A stretch of 64,000 nt of DNA. Origin: Azonexus sp. (lineage in GTDB: Bacteria; Pseudomonadota; Gammaproteobacteria; Burkholderiales; Rhodocyclaceae). The notes beneath the pieces were generated by a model. It worked only from the letters and a program-made list of their open reading frames with translations. It had not been told where the DNA came from and made no database searches. This document shows positions 1 through 9,432 of this stretch, piece after piece. Numbering within the stretch: position 1 is the stretch's first letter; the number at the start of each line of letters is the position of its first letter. The stretch covers positions 172,472-236,471 of the forward strand of contig NZ_JAVBXX010000003.1 of assembly GCF_030824335.1 (NCBI RefSeq), read 5' to 3'. The translations under genes were made by a program, and so were the position numbers.

Positions 1-671
1 TAGGCCAGAGCAAGCGTCCAACCAGAAATACTCTTGCTTACTCCGAGTTTCCAGTCAGTAAAACTACCGTTGCTCACGTTTTTAAAGCGCAAGTAACCCA
101 CATGGCCATTGATCCCCCAGCCGTCACCCAGATCGTAGTTCGCGGACAAATCCAGATAGCCCGTTCCCTTGCTGCCCGGCATGGCGAAATAATCACTGAT
201 TGCGTGGGAATACTTCAGGGAGACGTTTTTCCAGGAGGCTGCAACGTACACTTCGGTGTTATCGACGCTGCCAGTATGCGTTTTCCCCCGGTTCGAAATC
301 GTCAGCTCGGTACCGGGATAGTAGTAATACAAGCTGCCGAGATCGATGCCAAAATCTCCGAAGCTGGCCTTATAGCCACCATAGAAATCCATCTCCAGAT
401 TGCCTTCCGGATAACCTGCACCGGACGAAATATTGGAATTCCAGTTGCCGGCGTAGAAACCGCTGGCATGCGAGTAATCGAAACCACCCTGCAAGGCTGG
501 CTTGCCAAAGGTCTGGTCGATGCCACGGAAACGGTAGCTGGAGAACAGGCCGAGGTTGCCGGTCAGGCTATGCTCGGCGGTTGGCACCTGATCTGCCAGA
601 AGCGGTGCCGAAAAACTGACGGTCAGCGCAAGGGTGACCAGGGAGCGAAGCGGAGCGGAATGCTTTTTCAT
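1..671 (-). CDS. TorF-family putative outer-membrane porin (3' end outside window)
   Basis: About 223 codons are visible from an ATG at 671; the stop lies beyond the left edge. The first ~26 residues form a signal peptide (MKKHSAPLRS then a hydrophobic run ending SAPLLA). The mature part is rich in aromatic and glycine residues in beta-strand spacing, and the N-terminal motif 'SSYRFRGIDQ' (residues 44-53) is typical of the TorF/Gcw_chp porin-like family (TIGR02001 type). It is probably an outer-membrane beta-barrel. It starts 18 nt after kdpC on the same strand, so it is likely co-transcribed with the potassium ATPase genes; kdpDE could follow outside the window. Function in potassium handling is inference from position only. 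Confidence 0.8.
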   Translation of the reverse strand, partial: MKKHSAPLRSLVTLALTVSFSAPLLADQVPTAEHSLTGNLGLFSSYRFRGIDQTFGKPALQGGFDYSHASGFYAGNWNSNISSGAGYPEGNLEMDFYGGYKASFGDFGIDLGSLYYYYPGTELTISNRGKTHTGSVDNTEVYVAASWKNVSLKYSHAISDYFAMPGSKGTGYLDLSANYDLGDGWGINGHVGYLRFKNVSNGSFTDWKLGVSKSISGWTLALA

Positions 672-689
672 ATGAGTCTCTCGGTGTTT

Positions 690-1262
690 TTAACGCAGTG
701 AATCAAGCGCAATGTTGAGTTGCAGGACGTTGACCCGCGGTTCACCGAAGACGCCCCATTGGCGACCTTCGGTGTGCTGGCTGACCAGCGCCTGGACGGC
801 GGTCGGCGGCAACTGACGCAGGCGGGCGACACGGGCGATCTGGTAATCGGCTGCGGCCGGACTGATATGGGGGTCGAGACCACTGGCCGAGGCATTGACC
901 AGATCGGCCGGGATCGGCAGTGGGTTGGTGGGATCGGCCGCTTTCAGTGTGTCGATGCGGCCCTTGACGGCATCGACCAGGGCCGGATTGAGCGGCCCCT
1001 GGTTGGAACCGCCGGACGCGCTGGCGTTGTAAGGCATCGGCCCGGTGGCCGAGGGGCGGCCCCAGAAATATTTGGGATCGGTGAAGTTCTGGCCGATCAG
1101 GCGGGAACCGACCACCTTGCCATCGTGGACGATCAGGCTACCCTCGGCCGCTTCGGGAAAAGCGAGCTTGGCAATGCCGGTCACGGCCAGCGGGTAGGCG
1201 ATGCCGGTGACGGCAGTAAGCAGAACGAAGAGACTGACGGCAGGACGCAACAGGGTTTTCAT
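690..1262 (-). CDS. kdpC: Potassium-transporting ATPase subunit C
   Basis: 190 aa, the usual KdpC length. KdpC is the single-span subunit that stabilises the KdpFABC complex and assists K+ transfer. One N-terminal membrane helix (about residues 7-30) is followed by a periplasmic domain holding the family signatures 'GRPSAT' (68-73), 'SGGSNQGP' and '[10 protein letters not shown]'. It lies 11 nt after kdpB and 18 nt before the porin gene, in operon order kdpF-A-B-C. The ATG is preceded by a GGAG-like ribosome site. All family landmarks are present and I see no truncation. Confidence 0.97.
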   Translation of the reverse strand: MKTLLRPAVSLFVLLTAVTGIAYPLAVTGIAKLAFPEAAEGSLIVHDGKVVGSRLIGQNFTDPKYFWGRPSATGPMPYNASASGGSNQGPLNPALVDAVKGRIDTLKAADPTNPLPIPADLVNASASGLDPHISPAAADYQIARVARLRQLPPTAVQALVSQHTEGRQWGVFGEPRVNVLQLNIALDSLR

Positions 1263-1273
1263 GAGTTTTCTCC

Positions 1274-3352
1274 TCAGACCAGACCAACGGCGCTAATCGC
1301 CAGATCGATCAGCTTGATGCCGATAAATGGAACGATGACGCCGCCCAGGCCATAGATCGCCAGGTTCTGGCGCAGCAGCGTCGCCGCGCCGAGCGGCCGG
1401 TACTTGACGCCCGTCAGGGCCAGCGGAATCAGGAAGACGATGATCAGGGCATTGAAAATCACCGCCGACAGGATGGCCGAGGCCGGGCTGGCCAAGCCCA
1501 TGACATTGAGCGCGGCGAGCTGCGGGTAGGTGCTGACGAAAGCAGCCGGGATGACAGCGAAATACTTGGCGATGTCGTTGGCGATGGAAAATGTCGTCAG
1601 CGAACCGCGCGTCATCAGCATCTGCTTGCCGGTTTCGACGACCTCGATCAGCTTGGTCGGATTGGAATCGAGGTCGACCATGTTGCCGGCTTCCTTCGCG
1701 GCTTGCGTGCCGGTGTTCATGGCCACCGCGACGTCGGCCTGGGCCAGGGCCGGAGCGTCGTTGGTGCCGTCGCCGGTCATCGCCACTAGGCGGCCTTCGG
1801 CCTGGTACTGACGGATCAGCGCCAGCTTGGCTTCCGGCGTGGCTTCCGGCAGGAAGTCGTCGACGCCGGCTTCGGCAGCGATGGCGGCGGCAGTAACGCG
1901 GTTGTCGCCGGTCACCATGATGGTCTTGATGCCCATCTGGCGCAGTTCGGCGAAACGCTCCTTGATGCCGCCCTTGACGATGTCCTTGAGCTCAACGACT
2001 CCCATGACACGCATGCTGTCGGTAACAACCAGTGGCGTGCTGCCGCGGCGCGCCACTTCATCCACTTTTCCCGAGACCGACGGCGGGAACTTGCCACCCA
2101 GCGCCTCGACATGCTTTCGGATGGCATCGGCGGCGCCTTTGCGGATCTGGCGACCGGCCATGTCCACACCGCTCATTCGGGTATTGGCCGAGAAGTGCAC
2201 GAAGTGGGCATCCAGCGCCTGAATATCGCGCTCGCGCAACTGGAAACGTTGCTTGGCAAGAACCACGATACTGCGGCCTTCCGGCGTTTCATCGGCGAGC
2301 GAGGCAAGTTGAGCGGCATCGGCCAATTCAGCTTCGCTCACGCCATCGGCCGGCAGGAAAGTCGAAGCCTGACGATTGCCCAGCGTGATCGTGCCGGTCT
2401 TGTCCATCAGCAGTACATCGACGTCGCCCGCCGCTTCAACGGCGCGGCCGGAAGTGGCAATCACGTTGGCCTGCATCATGCGGCTCATGCCGGCCACACC
2501 GATGGCCGACAGCAGGCCGGCGATGGTGGTCGGGATCAGGCAGACGAGCAGCGCGATGAGTACGGTGATGCTGATCGGCGTGCCGGCCCCGGCGACCTCG
2601 ACGCTGAACATCGAGAACGGCAGCAGCGTCACCGTGACACCGAGGAAAACGATAGTCAGCGCGACCAGCAGGATGCTCAGGGCGATTTCGTTCGGCGTCT
2701 TCTGGCGCTTGGCGTTCTCGACCATGGCAATCATGCGGTCAACGAAGGTTTCGCCCGGATTTACGGTAACCCGGACGACGATCCAGTCGGACAGCACGCG
2801 GGTGCCACCGGTGACAGCCGAGAAGTCGCCCCCGGATTCGCGGATGACCGGGGCCGATTCGCCGGTGATGGCGGACTCATCAACCGAGGCGACGCCTTCG
2901 ATGACTTCGCCGTCGGCCGGGATGGTTTCCTGGGCCTGGACCAAGACGATATGGTCCTTTCTCAACTCACTGGCCGGCGTCATGACCCACGTCGCATCGC
3001 GCTTCGGTTCGCGCAGCTTTTTGGCCCAGGTCTCCTGCTTCAGGCCGCGCAGCGATGCCGCCTGGGCCTTGCTGCGTCCTTCAGCCAACGCTTCGGCAAA
3101 GTTGGCGAAAAGTACGGTGAACCATAGCCAGACGGTGATCGCCAGGATGAAGCCAGGGTTTTCCACCATCCCTGCCTCGCCTTGGGCCGCGAAGGCGTGG
3201 AGCCACAGGATGGTGGTCAGGATGCTGCCGATATAGACGACGAACATCACCGGGTTGCGCCACTGCACCGTCGGGTTCAGCTTGCGGAAGGCATCGGCAA
3301 TGGCCGGGATGGCCAGCGCCGGATCGAACAGGGTAAAAGTCTTGCGTGTCAT
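1274..3352 (-). CDS. kdpB: Potassium-transporting P-type ATPase catalytic subunit B
   Basis: 692 aa from the ATG at 3352 ([10 protein letters not shown]), chosen because GGGGAG sits 6 nt upstream. An in-frame upstream extension to 3412 would run back into kdpA and has no family similarity. KdpB hydrolyses ATP to power K+ import through KdpA. Visible P-type ATPase landmarks are the actuator TGES motif, the phosphorylation site [11 protein letters not shown] with the acceptor Asp, and the hinge [15 protein letters not shown]. Hydrophobic segments occur near the N terminus, in the middle and at the C terminus, as in the family. The start lies inside a short gap after kdpA (stop at 3369), consistent with translational coupling. 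Confidence 0.97.
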   Translation of the reverse strand: MTRKTFTLFDPALAIPAIADAFRKLNPTVQWRNPVMFVVYIGSILTTILWLHAFAAQGEAGMVENPGFILAITVWLWFTVLFANFAEALAEGRSKAQAASLRGLKQETWAKKLREPKRDATWVMTPASELRKDHIVLVQAQETIPADGEVIEGVASVDESAITGESAPVIRESGGDFSAVTGGTRVLSDWIVVRVTVNPGETFVDRMIAMVENAKRQKTPNEIALSILLVALTIVFLGVTVTLLPFSMFSVEVAGAGTPISITVLIALLVCLIPTTIAGLLSAIGVAGMSRMMQANVIATSGRAVEAAGDVDVLLMDKTGTITLGNRQASTFLPADGVSEAELADAAQLASLADETPEGRSIVVLAKQRFQLRERDIQALDAHFVHFSANTRMSGVDMAGRQIRKGAADAIRKHVEALGGKFPPSVSGKVDEVARRGSTPLVVTDSMRVMGVVELKDIVKGGIKERFAELRQMGIKTIMVTGDNRVTAAAIAAEAGVDDFLPEATPEAKLALIRQYQAEGRLVAMTGDGTNDAPALAQADVAVAMNTGTQAAKEAGNMVDLDSNPTKLIEVVETGKQMLMTRGSLTTFSIANDIAKYFAVIPAAFVSTYPQLAALNVMGLASPASAILSAVIFNALIIVFLIPLALTGVKYRPLGAATLLRQNLAIYGLGGVIVPFIGIKLIDLAISAVGLV

Positions 3353-3368
3353 TGTGTTCTCCCCAGGC

Positions 3369-5147
3369 TTATTGACCGGCCCAGAGCACGAGGTGCTCGA
3401 TGACGGGGCCAAGAGCCAGCGCCGGGACGTAATTCAGAAGGCCGACCAGCAACACGGTGCCAATCAGCAACAAGACGAACAGCGGGCCATGCGTCGGCAG
3501 CGTACCGGCACCAACGGCGATGCGTTTCTTGGCGGCCAGCGCACCGGCGATGGCCAGCACCGGCACGATCACGCCGAAGCGACCAAACCACATGGCAATA
3601 CCGAGCATCACGTTGTAGAACGGCGTGTTGGCGGACAGGCCGGCAAAGGCGCTGCCGTTGTTGTTGGCCGCCGAGGTGAAGGCGTAGAGGATTTCCGAGA
3701 ATCCATGGGCACCCGGGTTGGCAATACCGACTCGACCATCGCTCACCGTCACTGCGATGGCGGTACCCAGCAGCACCAGCAACGGCGTCACCAGGATGGC
3801 GAGGGAAACCATCTTCATCTCGAAAGCCTCGATCTTCTTGCCCAGAAACTCCGGCGTGCGGCCAATCATCAGACCGGCAATGAAGACAGCCATGATGGCG
3901 AAAATCAGCATGCCGTACAGGCCGGTGCCGACGCCGCCGAAGACCACTTCGCCGAGCTGCATGCCGACCAGCGGCACCAGACCGCCGAGCGGCGTAAACG
4001 AGTCATGCATGGCGTTGACCGCACCACAGGAGGCCAGCGTCGTGATGGTGGCGAACAAGCCGGATTCGGCGATGCCGAAGCGGGTTTCCTTGCCTTCCAT
4101 GTTGCCGGCGGCCGGATCGACCCCGAGTTGCGTCAGCAAGGGATTGGTCTGCTGTTCGAAATACATCGCTGCCGAGGCGAAGGCGACGAACATCAGGGTC
4201 ATCGCGGCAAGCACCGCCCAGCCCTGGCGCGTATTGCCGACCATACGGCCGAAGGTGAAGCACAGTGCGGCCGGGATCAGGAAGATCGACAGCATCTGGA
4301 TGAAGTTGGACAGCGGCGTCGGGTTTTCAAAGGGATGCGACGAGTTGGCGTTCATGAAGCCGCCACCGTTGGTGCCCAGCATCTTGATCGCTTCCTGCGA
4401 GGCGACCGGGCCCATGGCCAGGGTCTGGCTTTGCGTCTGCGCCGGTTCGGTGACGACGGCGCCCTGCCCGTCCTTCACCGGCTGGCCGGCAGCGTCGAGC
4501 TTGGGCATCTCGAAACCGGTCACTTCCAGCGTCGTGATTTCCTTGTAGGCGTCGAAGTTCTGGATGACGCCCTGGCTGGTCAGGAAGACCGCGTAGACGA
4601 TGGAAATCGGCAGCAGTATGTAAAGCGTGACGCGGCTCAGATCGACCCAGGCGTTGCCAACCGTCTTGGCGCTATGCCGGGCGAAACCGCGGATCAGGGC
4701 GATAACGACGACGATGCCGGTGGCAGCCGACAGGAAATTCTGCACGGCCAGCCCAAGCATCTGGGTCAGGTAGCTCATCGTCGCTTCGCCGCCGTAGCCC
4801 TGCCAGTTGGTGTTGGTAGCAAAACTGATCGCCGTGTTGAAGGCGGAGTCCGGACTGACTGCGGGAAAAGCCTGCGGATTGAACGGCAGGCCGGCCTGCA
4901 AGCGCTGCAGCCCATAGACAGCAAGCGCCCCGAACGCATTGAAAAGCAGGATGGCGAAGGCGTATTTCAGCCAACCCATTTCTTCATCCTGGCGGATACC
5001 GCACAGGCGATAGAGCGGACTTTCGATCTTGCCAGCCAGACGGAAGCGACCTTCCATTACGTTGGCGATGTAGGTTCCCAACGGTTTGACCGTGAGTAAC
5101 AAGACAACAAGGTAAAGTCCGAGCAGAATCCACGCATGATGGCTCAT
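3369..5147 (-). CDS. kdpA: Potassium-transporting ATPase subunit A (K+ channel-like)
   Basis: 592 aa, somewhat longer than the ~557 aa of the E. coli protein. KdpA binds and translocates K+ and is related to the SKT/Trk channel superfamily. Many membrane helices are visible, and the selectivity-filter-like segment [20 protein letters not shown] is present (shown as 20 residues). The extra length comes mainly from a hydrophilic insertion (about '[19 protein letters not shown]') just before that filter segment. The ATG overlaps the kdpF stop by 4 nt (ATGA), indicating translational coupling. The downstream neighbour is kdpB. Confidence 0.97.
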   Translation of the reverse strand: MSHHAWILLGLYLVVLLLTVKPLGTYIANVMEGRFRLAGKIESPLYRLCGIRQDEEMGWLKYAFAILLFNAFGALAVYGLQRLQAGLPFNPQAFPAVSPDSAFNTAISFATNTNWQGYGGEATMSYLTQMLGLAVQNFLSAATGIVVVIALIRGFARHSAKTVGNAWVDLSRVTLYILLPISIVYAVFLTSQGVIQNFDAYKEITTLEVTGFEMPKLDAAGQPVKDGQGAVVTEPAQTQSQTLAMGPVASQEAIKMLGTNGGGFMNANSSHPFENPTPLSNFIQMLSIFLIPAALCFTFGRMVGNTRQGWAVLAAMTLMFVAFASAAMYFEQQTNPLLTQLGVDPAAGNMEGKETRFGIAESGLFATITTLASCGAVNAMHDSFTPLGGLVPLVGMQLGEVVFGGVGTGLYGMLIFAIMAVFIAGLMIGRTPEFLGKKIEAFEMKMVSLAILVTPLLVLLGTAIAVTVSDGRVGIANPGAHGFSEILYAFTSAANNNGSAFAGLSANTPFYNVMLGIAMWFGRFGVIVPVLAIAGALAAKKRIAVGAGTLPTHGPLFVLLLIGTVLLVGLLNYVPALALGPVIEHLVLWAGQ

Positions 5148-5236
5148 GAGAAATCCTCCGGATTGATCAGCGCGGCGATCAGATAGACCAGCAGACCAAC
5201 GGCAACAACGCCACTAAGAATGAAAAGCCAAGTCAT
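5144..5236 (-). CDS. kdpF: Potassium-transporting ATPase small subunit F
   Basis: 30 codons: [20 protein letters not shown] then [10 protein letters not shown]. This is the classic KdpF shape: one hydrophobic helix with the '(V/L)YL..AL..PE.F' ending. KdpF is a lipid-like stabiliser of the KdpABC complex. Its stop overlaps the kdpA ATG by 4 nt, and its own ATG overlaps the stop of the preceding 30-codon gene. Too short for most gene callers, but position and sequence make it convincing. Confidence 0.93.
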   Translation of the reverse strand: MTWLFILSGVVAVGLLVYLIAALINPEDFS

Positions 5237-5325
5237 TTGGCCCCCCCGAGCCGGGCACAGCCGGCGGCGAAGCCGAGCATCAGGGTAAGAAACAGCCCGA
5301 TACCAGCGAGATAAACGAAATCCAT
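5233..5325 (-). CDS. 30-aa membrane microprotein preceding kdpF
   Basis: ATG at 5325 with GGGGAG 6 nt upstream, the strongest ribosome site in the operon. It encodes MDFVYLAGIGLFLTLMLGFA then [10 protein letters not shown] (30 aa): one hydrophobic helix with a Cys and a basic tail. Its TGA overlaps the kdpF ATG (AATGA), so it is the first cistron of the kdp operon. From memory, short 'M(D/N)..YL...' helices before kdpF occur in other proteobacteria; I cannot verify this here. It could be a further small subunit, a leader controlling kdpF translation, or both. Confidence 0.7.
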   Translation of the reverse strand: MDFVYLAGIGLFLTLMLGFAAGCARLGGAK

Positions 5326-5642
5326 GAATACTCCCCATGTAGGTATTGCGACAGGGCCATACTAGGAAAACGCTTATTAAAATTTTCAAGAAATAGGGGA
5401 GTGAAAATATAAAAAAATGGTAAAAATTCATCCGTTGAAAACTCACTCAGCATCCCCTGAGACCAGGCTCACTGACCGCACTGCAAACCTGCTCGAAGAC
5501 TGACGCCTGGATAAAAGCCAATGTTTGGCAAAGAAATCCATTGCTTATACCCATTAGCTATAAACAATTACCTTTTTAGAATTTTTGTTCAATACCGGCT
5601 TTGTTACGATGCGCCTCGTTATCCGAAGACATCGAGCACATC
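5326..5642. other. Intergenic region between divergent kdp operon and tauE-like gene
   Basis: A 317-base non-coding stretch, much more AT-rich than its surroundings. It should carry the promoters of both divergent units. On the minus strand there is an A/T tract around 5395-5425 and a TTGAAA / TAGTAT pair (spacing about 19) near 5350-5385; the spacing is long, so the promoter call is weak. I see no further gene, no clear terminator and no convincing FNR site. Confidence 0.6.
5345..5430 (-). promoter_or_regulatory. Putative kdp promoter/KdpE-type AT-rich control region
   Basis: Upstream of the first kdp cistron on the minus strand lies a run of T/A (TTTTTTTATATTTTC) followed by TTGAAA and TAGTAT elements. 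KdpE is known to bind A/T-rich sites upstream of kdpFABC in E. coli, so this tract is a reasonable candidate. The kdpDE genes are not in the window, and the promoter elements match consensus only partly. Confidence 0.3.
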
Positions 5643-6419
5643 ATGGATTGGCTGTACACCGCATCAGGCTTCACCGTAGGCATCATTGTCGGCTTGACCG
5701 GCGTTGGCGGAGGCTCCCTGATGACGCCCTTGCTGGTCCTGTTTTTCGGCATCAACCCGGCCACGGCAGTCGGCACCGACCTGCTTTATGCGGCGATCAC
5801 CAAAGCCGGCGGCACCGTCGTGCACGGCCGGCAAGGTCACGTCGAATGGCGCCTGACCGGCCTGCTGGCCGCCGGCAGCCTCCCGGCGGCGGCCATCACC
5901 ATCGTCGGCATGTCCTTTCTGCCAAAGCGCAGCGACGATCTGACCCAACTGATTTCAATCATTCTCGGCGTCGCCCTGCTGCTCACCTCGCTGGCGCTGT
6001 TTTTTGGCCGCCGGGTCCAGCAATATGCAGCACACCACGACAACACCAACTGGCGGAAAAAGCATCTCGACAAGATCACCGTACTGGTCGGCGTCCTGCT
6101 CGGCGTGTTGGTATCCATTTCGTCGGTCGGGGCCGGCGCACTGGGTGTAGCTGCACTTTTCTTCCTGTATCCGAAACTGAGTTCGGTCAAGATCGTCGGC
6201 TCCGACGTCGCACACGCCGTCCCGCTGACACTGGTCGCCGGCCTGGGTCACTGGTGGCTGGGCAGCGTCAACTGGACCCTGCTCGGCGCATTGCTGCTGG
6301 GCTCGCTTCCCGGCATCTATATCGGTAGCCGACTGTCGGCAAAAATCCCCGAACACATCCTGCGTCGGGCACTTGCGGTCATGCTGGTACTGATCGGCAG
6401 CAAGCTGCTGCTGACTTGA
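5643..6419 (+). CDS. TauE/SafE-family membrane transporter (putative sulfite/organosulfonate or other anion exporter)
   Basis: 258 aa from the ATG at 5643 (MDWLYTASGF); an upstream start at 5601 would add a polar stretch not expected in front of the first helix. About eight hydrophobic segments fall in two halves. The N-terminal 'VGLTGVGGGSLMTPLLVL' and the mid-protein 'SSVGAGALGVAAL' are the paired glycine-rich motifs of the TauE/SafE (DUF81) family. Family members export sulfite, sulfoacetate or related anions, but the substrate cannot be read from sequence. It stands alone, divergent from kdp. Confidence 0.85.
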   Translation: MDWLYTASGFTVGIIVGLTGVGGGSLMTPLLVLFFGINPATAVGTDLLYAAITKAGGTVVHGRQGHVEWRLTGLLAAGSLPAAAITIVGMSFLPKRSDDLTQLISIILGVALLLTSLALFFGRRVQQYAAHHDNTNWRKKHLDKITVLVGVLLGVLVSISSVGAGALGVAALFFLYPKLSSVKIVGSDVAHAVPLTLVAGLGHWWLGSVNWTLLGALLLGSLPGIYIGSRLSAKIPEHILRRALAVMLVLIGSKLLLT

Positions 6420-6630
6420 TCCGAAGTTACAGATGAATATCCGAGACGCAGTTTCAGCAGCGCACATCACTCGCTGCTGCGGTCGACACCTGTCTGCTCA
6501 GGAAAACGGCCTATGTTCGACATCAGACAGATGAATCATGGTCGTCCCACTACGCTTGGTTCAGCCAAGCCTGCGGAAATTTCTTCCTGTTTTCTGGATT
6601 GGCAGCCAACCCTTTCTGGAAGGAAAGACC

Positions 6631-7209
6631 ATGAACAAATTCGACATCAACACAATTGCCTTGGCCCTCACCCTGATGTTCAGCACGGGTGCCATGGCTG
6701 AAGGCATGACCAAAGAAGAGTTCAAGAGCAGCAAGGAAAAAATCAGCGAACAGTACAAGGCGAGCAAGGCCACCTGCAAATCCTTGTCGGGCAATGCCGG
6801 CGATGTCTGCGAAGTCGAAGCCAAGGGGAAGGAGCACATTGCCATCGCCGAACTGGATGCCAATTACAAACCCAGCCTGAAAGCGCGTCATGAAGTTCAG
6901 GTCGTCAAGGCTGAAGCCAATTATGCGCTGGCCAAGGAACGCTGCGATGACCGGGCCGGCAACATCAAGGATGTCTGCGTGAAAGAAGCCAAAGCCATTG
7001 AAGTCGCGGCCAAGGCCGATGCCAAGGCGCAGATGAAATCCAGCGAAGCCAACATGACGGCCAATGAGAAGTCGACAGATGCCCGCAAGGATGCCAAGGC
7101 TGACAAGTCGGATGCCCAGTACGCTGTGGCCAAGGAAAAGTGTGACAGCTATTCCGGCAACGCCAAGGATCGTTGCATCGATCAGGCCAAGGTGAATTTC
7201 AACAAATAA
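6631..7209 (+). CDS. Secreted Lys/Ala-rich protein with three Cys-pair repeats
   Basis: 192 aa from the ATG at 6631, with AGGAAAG 6 nt upstream. A clear signal peptide (MNKFDINTIALALTLMFSTG then AMA) precedes a soluble, highly charged alpha-helical protein. Three copies of a 'C-x5-GN-x2-D-x-C-x3-AK' unit are visible: CKSLSGNAGDVCEVEAK, CDDRAGNIKDVCVKEAK and CDSYSGNAKDRCIDQAK. Each has two cysteines 11 residues apart, suggesting periplasmic disulfides. I know similar Lys/Ala-rich exported proteins in betaproteobacteria, often labelled hypothetical. No function can be assigned. Confidence 0.8.
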   Translation: MNKFDINTIALALTLMFSTGAMAEGMTKEEFKSSKEKISEQYKASKATCKSLSGNAGDVCEVEAKGKEHIAIAELDANYKPSLKARHEVQVVKAEANYALAKERCDDRAGNIKDVCVKEAKAIEVAAKADAKAQMKSSEANMTANEKSTDARKDAKADKSDAQYAVAKEKCDSYSGNAKDRCIDQAKVNFNK

Positions 7210-7215
7210 TGCCTG

Positions 7216-7242
7216 GGCTCGCCTTCACCTCGGAAGGCGAGC
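7216..7242 (+). terminator. Hairpin after the Cys-repeat gene
   Basis: GGCTCGCCTTC / GGAAGGCGAGCC inverted repeat with a 4-5 nt loop, directly after the stop at 7209 and before the convergent nudC stop. There is no strong U-tract, so it may act only weakly or as a shared hairpin. Confidence 0.5.
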
Positions 7243-7265
7243 CGGTGGGAGAGCAAATGCCTCCC

Positions 7266-8030
7266 CTACCGGCAGGCGGCATCGATCAAACGTCGTGAAA
7301 TACTGATCGGCTCGGGCAGCATGGGTAGTGCATCGAGTGCGAACCAGTCTGCCGCCTCGATTTCCTCCGGCGCCGGCGTAATCGTCCCGCCGGCGTAATC
7401 GGCAAAGAAGGCGACCATCAGTGAATTGGGGAATGGCCAGGGCTGACTGGCGAAATAACGCAGGTTGGCGATCTCGATGCCGACCTCCTCGCGGACTTCC
7501 CGAACGGCACATTCTTCCAGCGTCTCGCCGGCCTCGACAAAACCGGCCAGCGCGCTGTACACCCCCGGCTTGAAATGCGGACTGCGCGCCAGCAACAGTT
7601 TGTCGCCGTGGCGCACCAGCACCATCACGGCAGGTGAAATGCGCGGATAGACGAGCAATCCGCAACTCGGGCAGCGCATTGCCAGTTCGCCGGCTTGACG
7701 CGTGGTCGGCGTGCCGCATTTGCCACAGAAACGATGATTGGCCTGCCAGTCGAGCAACTGCGTCGCCCGGCCGGCCAGCGCAAAAACAGCCGGACCGGCC
7801 AGCGAAAATACTGCGCGCAAGGAAACCGCTTCATAGCCGGGAATTTTCGGCAATTCGGCCAGGTCGACCGCAAGACACGGCAGTCCATTCAATTCGCCGA
7901 CCGGCAGGACTTTTTCAGGATCGCCAAAAGCCCTTGCCTTGCCCGATGGGAAAAATCCACCGTCGGCCTGACCCGGCAAGGCCAGCAGCCGATTTTCGCT
8001 GCGCAATATCCAGTAAACCGTTTTGTCCAT
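7266..8030 (-). CDS. nudC: NAD+ diphosphatase / NAD-cap decapping Nudix hydrolase
   Basis: 254 aa from the ATG at 8030 (MDKTVYWILR), with GGAG about 6 nt upstream. NudC hydrolyses NADH/NAD+ and removes NAD caps from RNA. A zinc ribbon is seen as CGKCG and CPSC. The Nudix box follows the pattern G-x5-E-x7-REVREE-x-G ('GFVEAGETLEECAVREVREE'), and the NudC-specific 'SQPWPFPNSLM' motif comes after it. It ends convergently with the Cys-repeat gene and starts 28 nt after the MFS stop, so it probably shares a transcript with that gene. Confidence 0.95.
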   Translation of the reverse strand: MDKTVYWILRSENRLLALPGQADGGFFPSGKARAFGDPEKVLPVGELNGLPCLAVDLAELPKIPGYEAVSLRAVFSLAGPAVFALAGRATQLLDWQANHRFCGKCGTPTTRQAGELAMRCPSCGLLVYPRISPAVMVLVRHGDKLLLARSPHFKPGVYSALAGFVEAGETLEECAVREVREEVGIEIANLRYFASQPWPFPNSLMVAFFADYAGGTITPAPEEIEAADWFALDALPMLPEPISISRRLIDAACR

Positions 8031-8058
8031 GGCAACTCCGAAAAAGGAAGGGGCCGAA

Positions 8059-9270
8059 TCAGGCATGACGCCCGTGCATGACGATGCGCGAAACAAACCA
8101 GATGGCCAGCAGATTTGCCGCGACGGCGACATAGCCGACCAGCGGATAACCGACGATCCGGCCGCTGCCATCGAGCGTGATCAGGAAACCGGCCAGCGTT
8201 GTCGCCAAGCCCATGGCCAGTGACTGGACGGTACCGTTCAGCGACATGAAAGTACCGCGCAAATTGGCTTGAGCTGCCGAGGCGATGATCGCCATGGCCG
8301 GAATCATCCGTCCCGAGATCAGCACGAAAAAGCTGGTCGAGCAGAGCAGCCAGCCCCATAAGGGCAGCGCGCCGACATGGGTGATCACCAGCAAGGGCAG
8401 CATGGCGACCAGCGCAACCCGACGGTAAACCTCGGCCTTGCCGTGATGGTCGGCCCAGCGGCCAATCAGGCGAGCGCTGATGAAGGTGGCGAAGCCGCCC
8501 ACGAGATAGACGATGGGAATATCGCCGGGGGAAATACCGACATTGTTCACGGCGTAGATGGTGATGTAGGGAATCACCGTGAAACCGGAAAAAATGATCA
8601 AGGCGGAAAACAGCAAGGCCCGCCGGTGATTCGCCTCGCCCAGCACGCTGAAGGTGGCCGACAGCAGATGGGCGCGCTTCTCTTCGCCGAGGTGATGGCG
8701 CAACTCGGGCAGGAAACGCAGGCCGATAGCGAGAAAGATCACGCTGATCAGGGCAATCAACATGAAAGGGGCGCGCCAGCCGAAATGATTGGCCAGCCAC
8801 AACGACAAGGGCACACCGGCGATGGTCGACAACGAGAAAGCACTGGCCACAACGCCACTGGCCCGTGCCCGCCGGGAAAACGGAATGGCGTCGCCGATCA
8901 TGGTGTGAATCAGCGCCCCCATGATGCCGCCGAACACACCGGCCAAACCACGCGCCAGCATCAAGGTCGAATAACCGGGCGCCAGCCCGCAGGCCAGGGT
9001 AGCCAGCGCAAACAGCGTAAAACTGATGAGCAGCAGGCGCTTGCGCTCGAATAAATCGACAAAGGTCGCCGCCAGCACGCCGGAAATCGCCGCACCGAAA
9101 CTGTAGGACGCCACGAGCAGTCCGAATTCGTGCGTACCGATACCAAACGCCCGCATCAGGATCGGGCCGAGCGGCATCATGATCATGAAATCCAGCACAT
9201 GGCTGAACTGGATGCCGGCCAGGGTCAGCAGGAAGAAACGTTCGCTACGCGGAGAAAGCTCGGTCGTCAT
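8059..9270 (-). CDS. MFS transporter
   Basis: 403 aa from an ATG at 9270 (MTTELSPRSERFF); a TTG at 9303 would add 11 residues and cannot be excluded. Twelve hydrophobic segments with a central polar loop ('LPELRHHLGEEKRAH') fit the major facilitator superfamily. The motif-A-like loop 'DLFERKRLLLI' follows helix 2, and 'GFATFISARLIGRWADHHGK' is its counterpart in the second half. It resembles sugar-efflux/drug-efflux type MFS proteins, but the substrate is unknown. It is followed by nudC. The precursor-peptide gene lies upstream on the same strand but is separated by a terminator. Confidence 0.85.
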   Translation of the reverse strand: MTTELSPRSERFFLLTLAGIQFSHVLDFMIMMPLGPILMRAFGIGTHEFGLLVASYSFGAAISGVLAATFVDLFERKRLLLISFTLFALATLACGLAPGYSTLMLARGLAGVFGGIMGALIHTMIGDAIPFSRRARASGVVASAFSLSTIAGVPLSLWLANHFGWRAPFMLIALISVIFLAIGLRFLPELRHHLGEEKRAHLLSATFSVLGEANHRRALLFSALIIFSGFTVIPYITIYAVNNVGISPGDIPIVYLVGGFATFISARLIGRWADHHGKAEVYRRVALVAMLPLLVITHVGALPLWGWLLCSTSFFVLISGRMIPAMAIIASAAQANLRGTFMSLNGTVQSLAMGLATTLAGFLITLDGSGRIVGYPLVGYVAVAANLLAIWFVSRIVMHGRHA

Positions 9271-9376
9271 GGAAAATACAGCGTCAGCAGATGCGGGCGA
9301 CAAGGATACGCGCCCTGATCAGGCAAGCGACAAATTTCGCACTCTGCCGGCAAACCGTCTTGTGAGCGCCCCATGC

Positions 9377-9419
9377 AAAACACCCCTGCCCGGAACAGCA
9401 ATCCGGCCAGGGGCGTTTT
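9377..9419 (-). terminator. Terminator of the NHLP precursor gene
   Basis: AAAACACCCCTGCCCGG pairs with CCGGCCAGGGGCGTTTT (15 of 17 positions) around a short loop. A/T runs on both sides make it usable in either direction. It lies 33 nt after the stop of the precursor gene and upstream of the MFS gene, so it probably ends the precursor transcript. Confidence 0.75.
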
Positions 9420-9432
9420 ATCGGCAATTACT

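Noticed and set aside
3353..3412. Longer KdpB N terminus starting at 3412
   Set aside because: It overlaps the end of kdpA, has no ribosome site and no family similarity; the ATG at 3352 has GGGGAG.
8059..9270. MFS transporter as dedicated exporter of the RiPP
   Set aside because: A good terminator separates it from the precursor gene and it is paired with nudC; a role is possible but the sequence does not support it.
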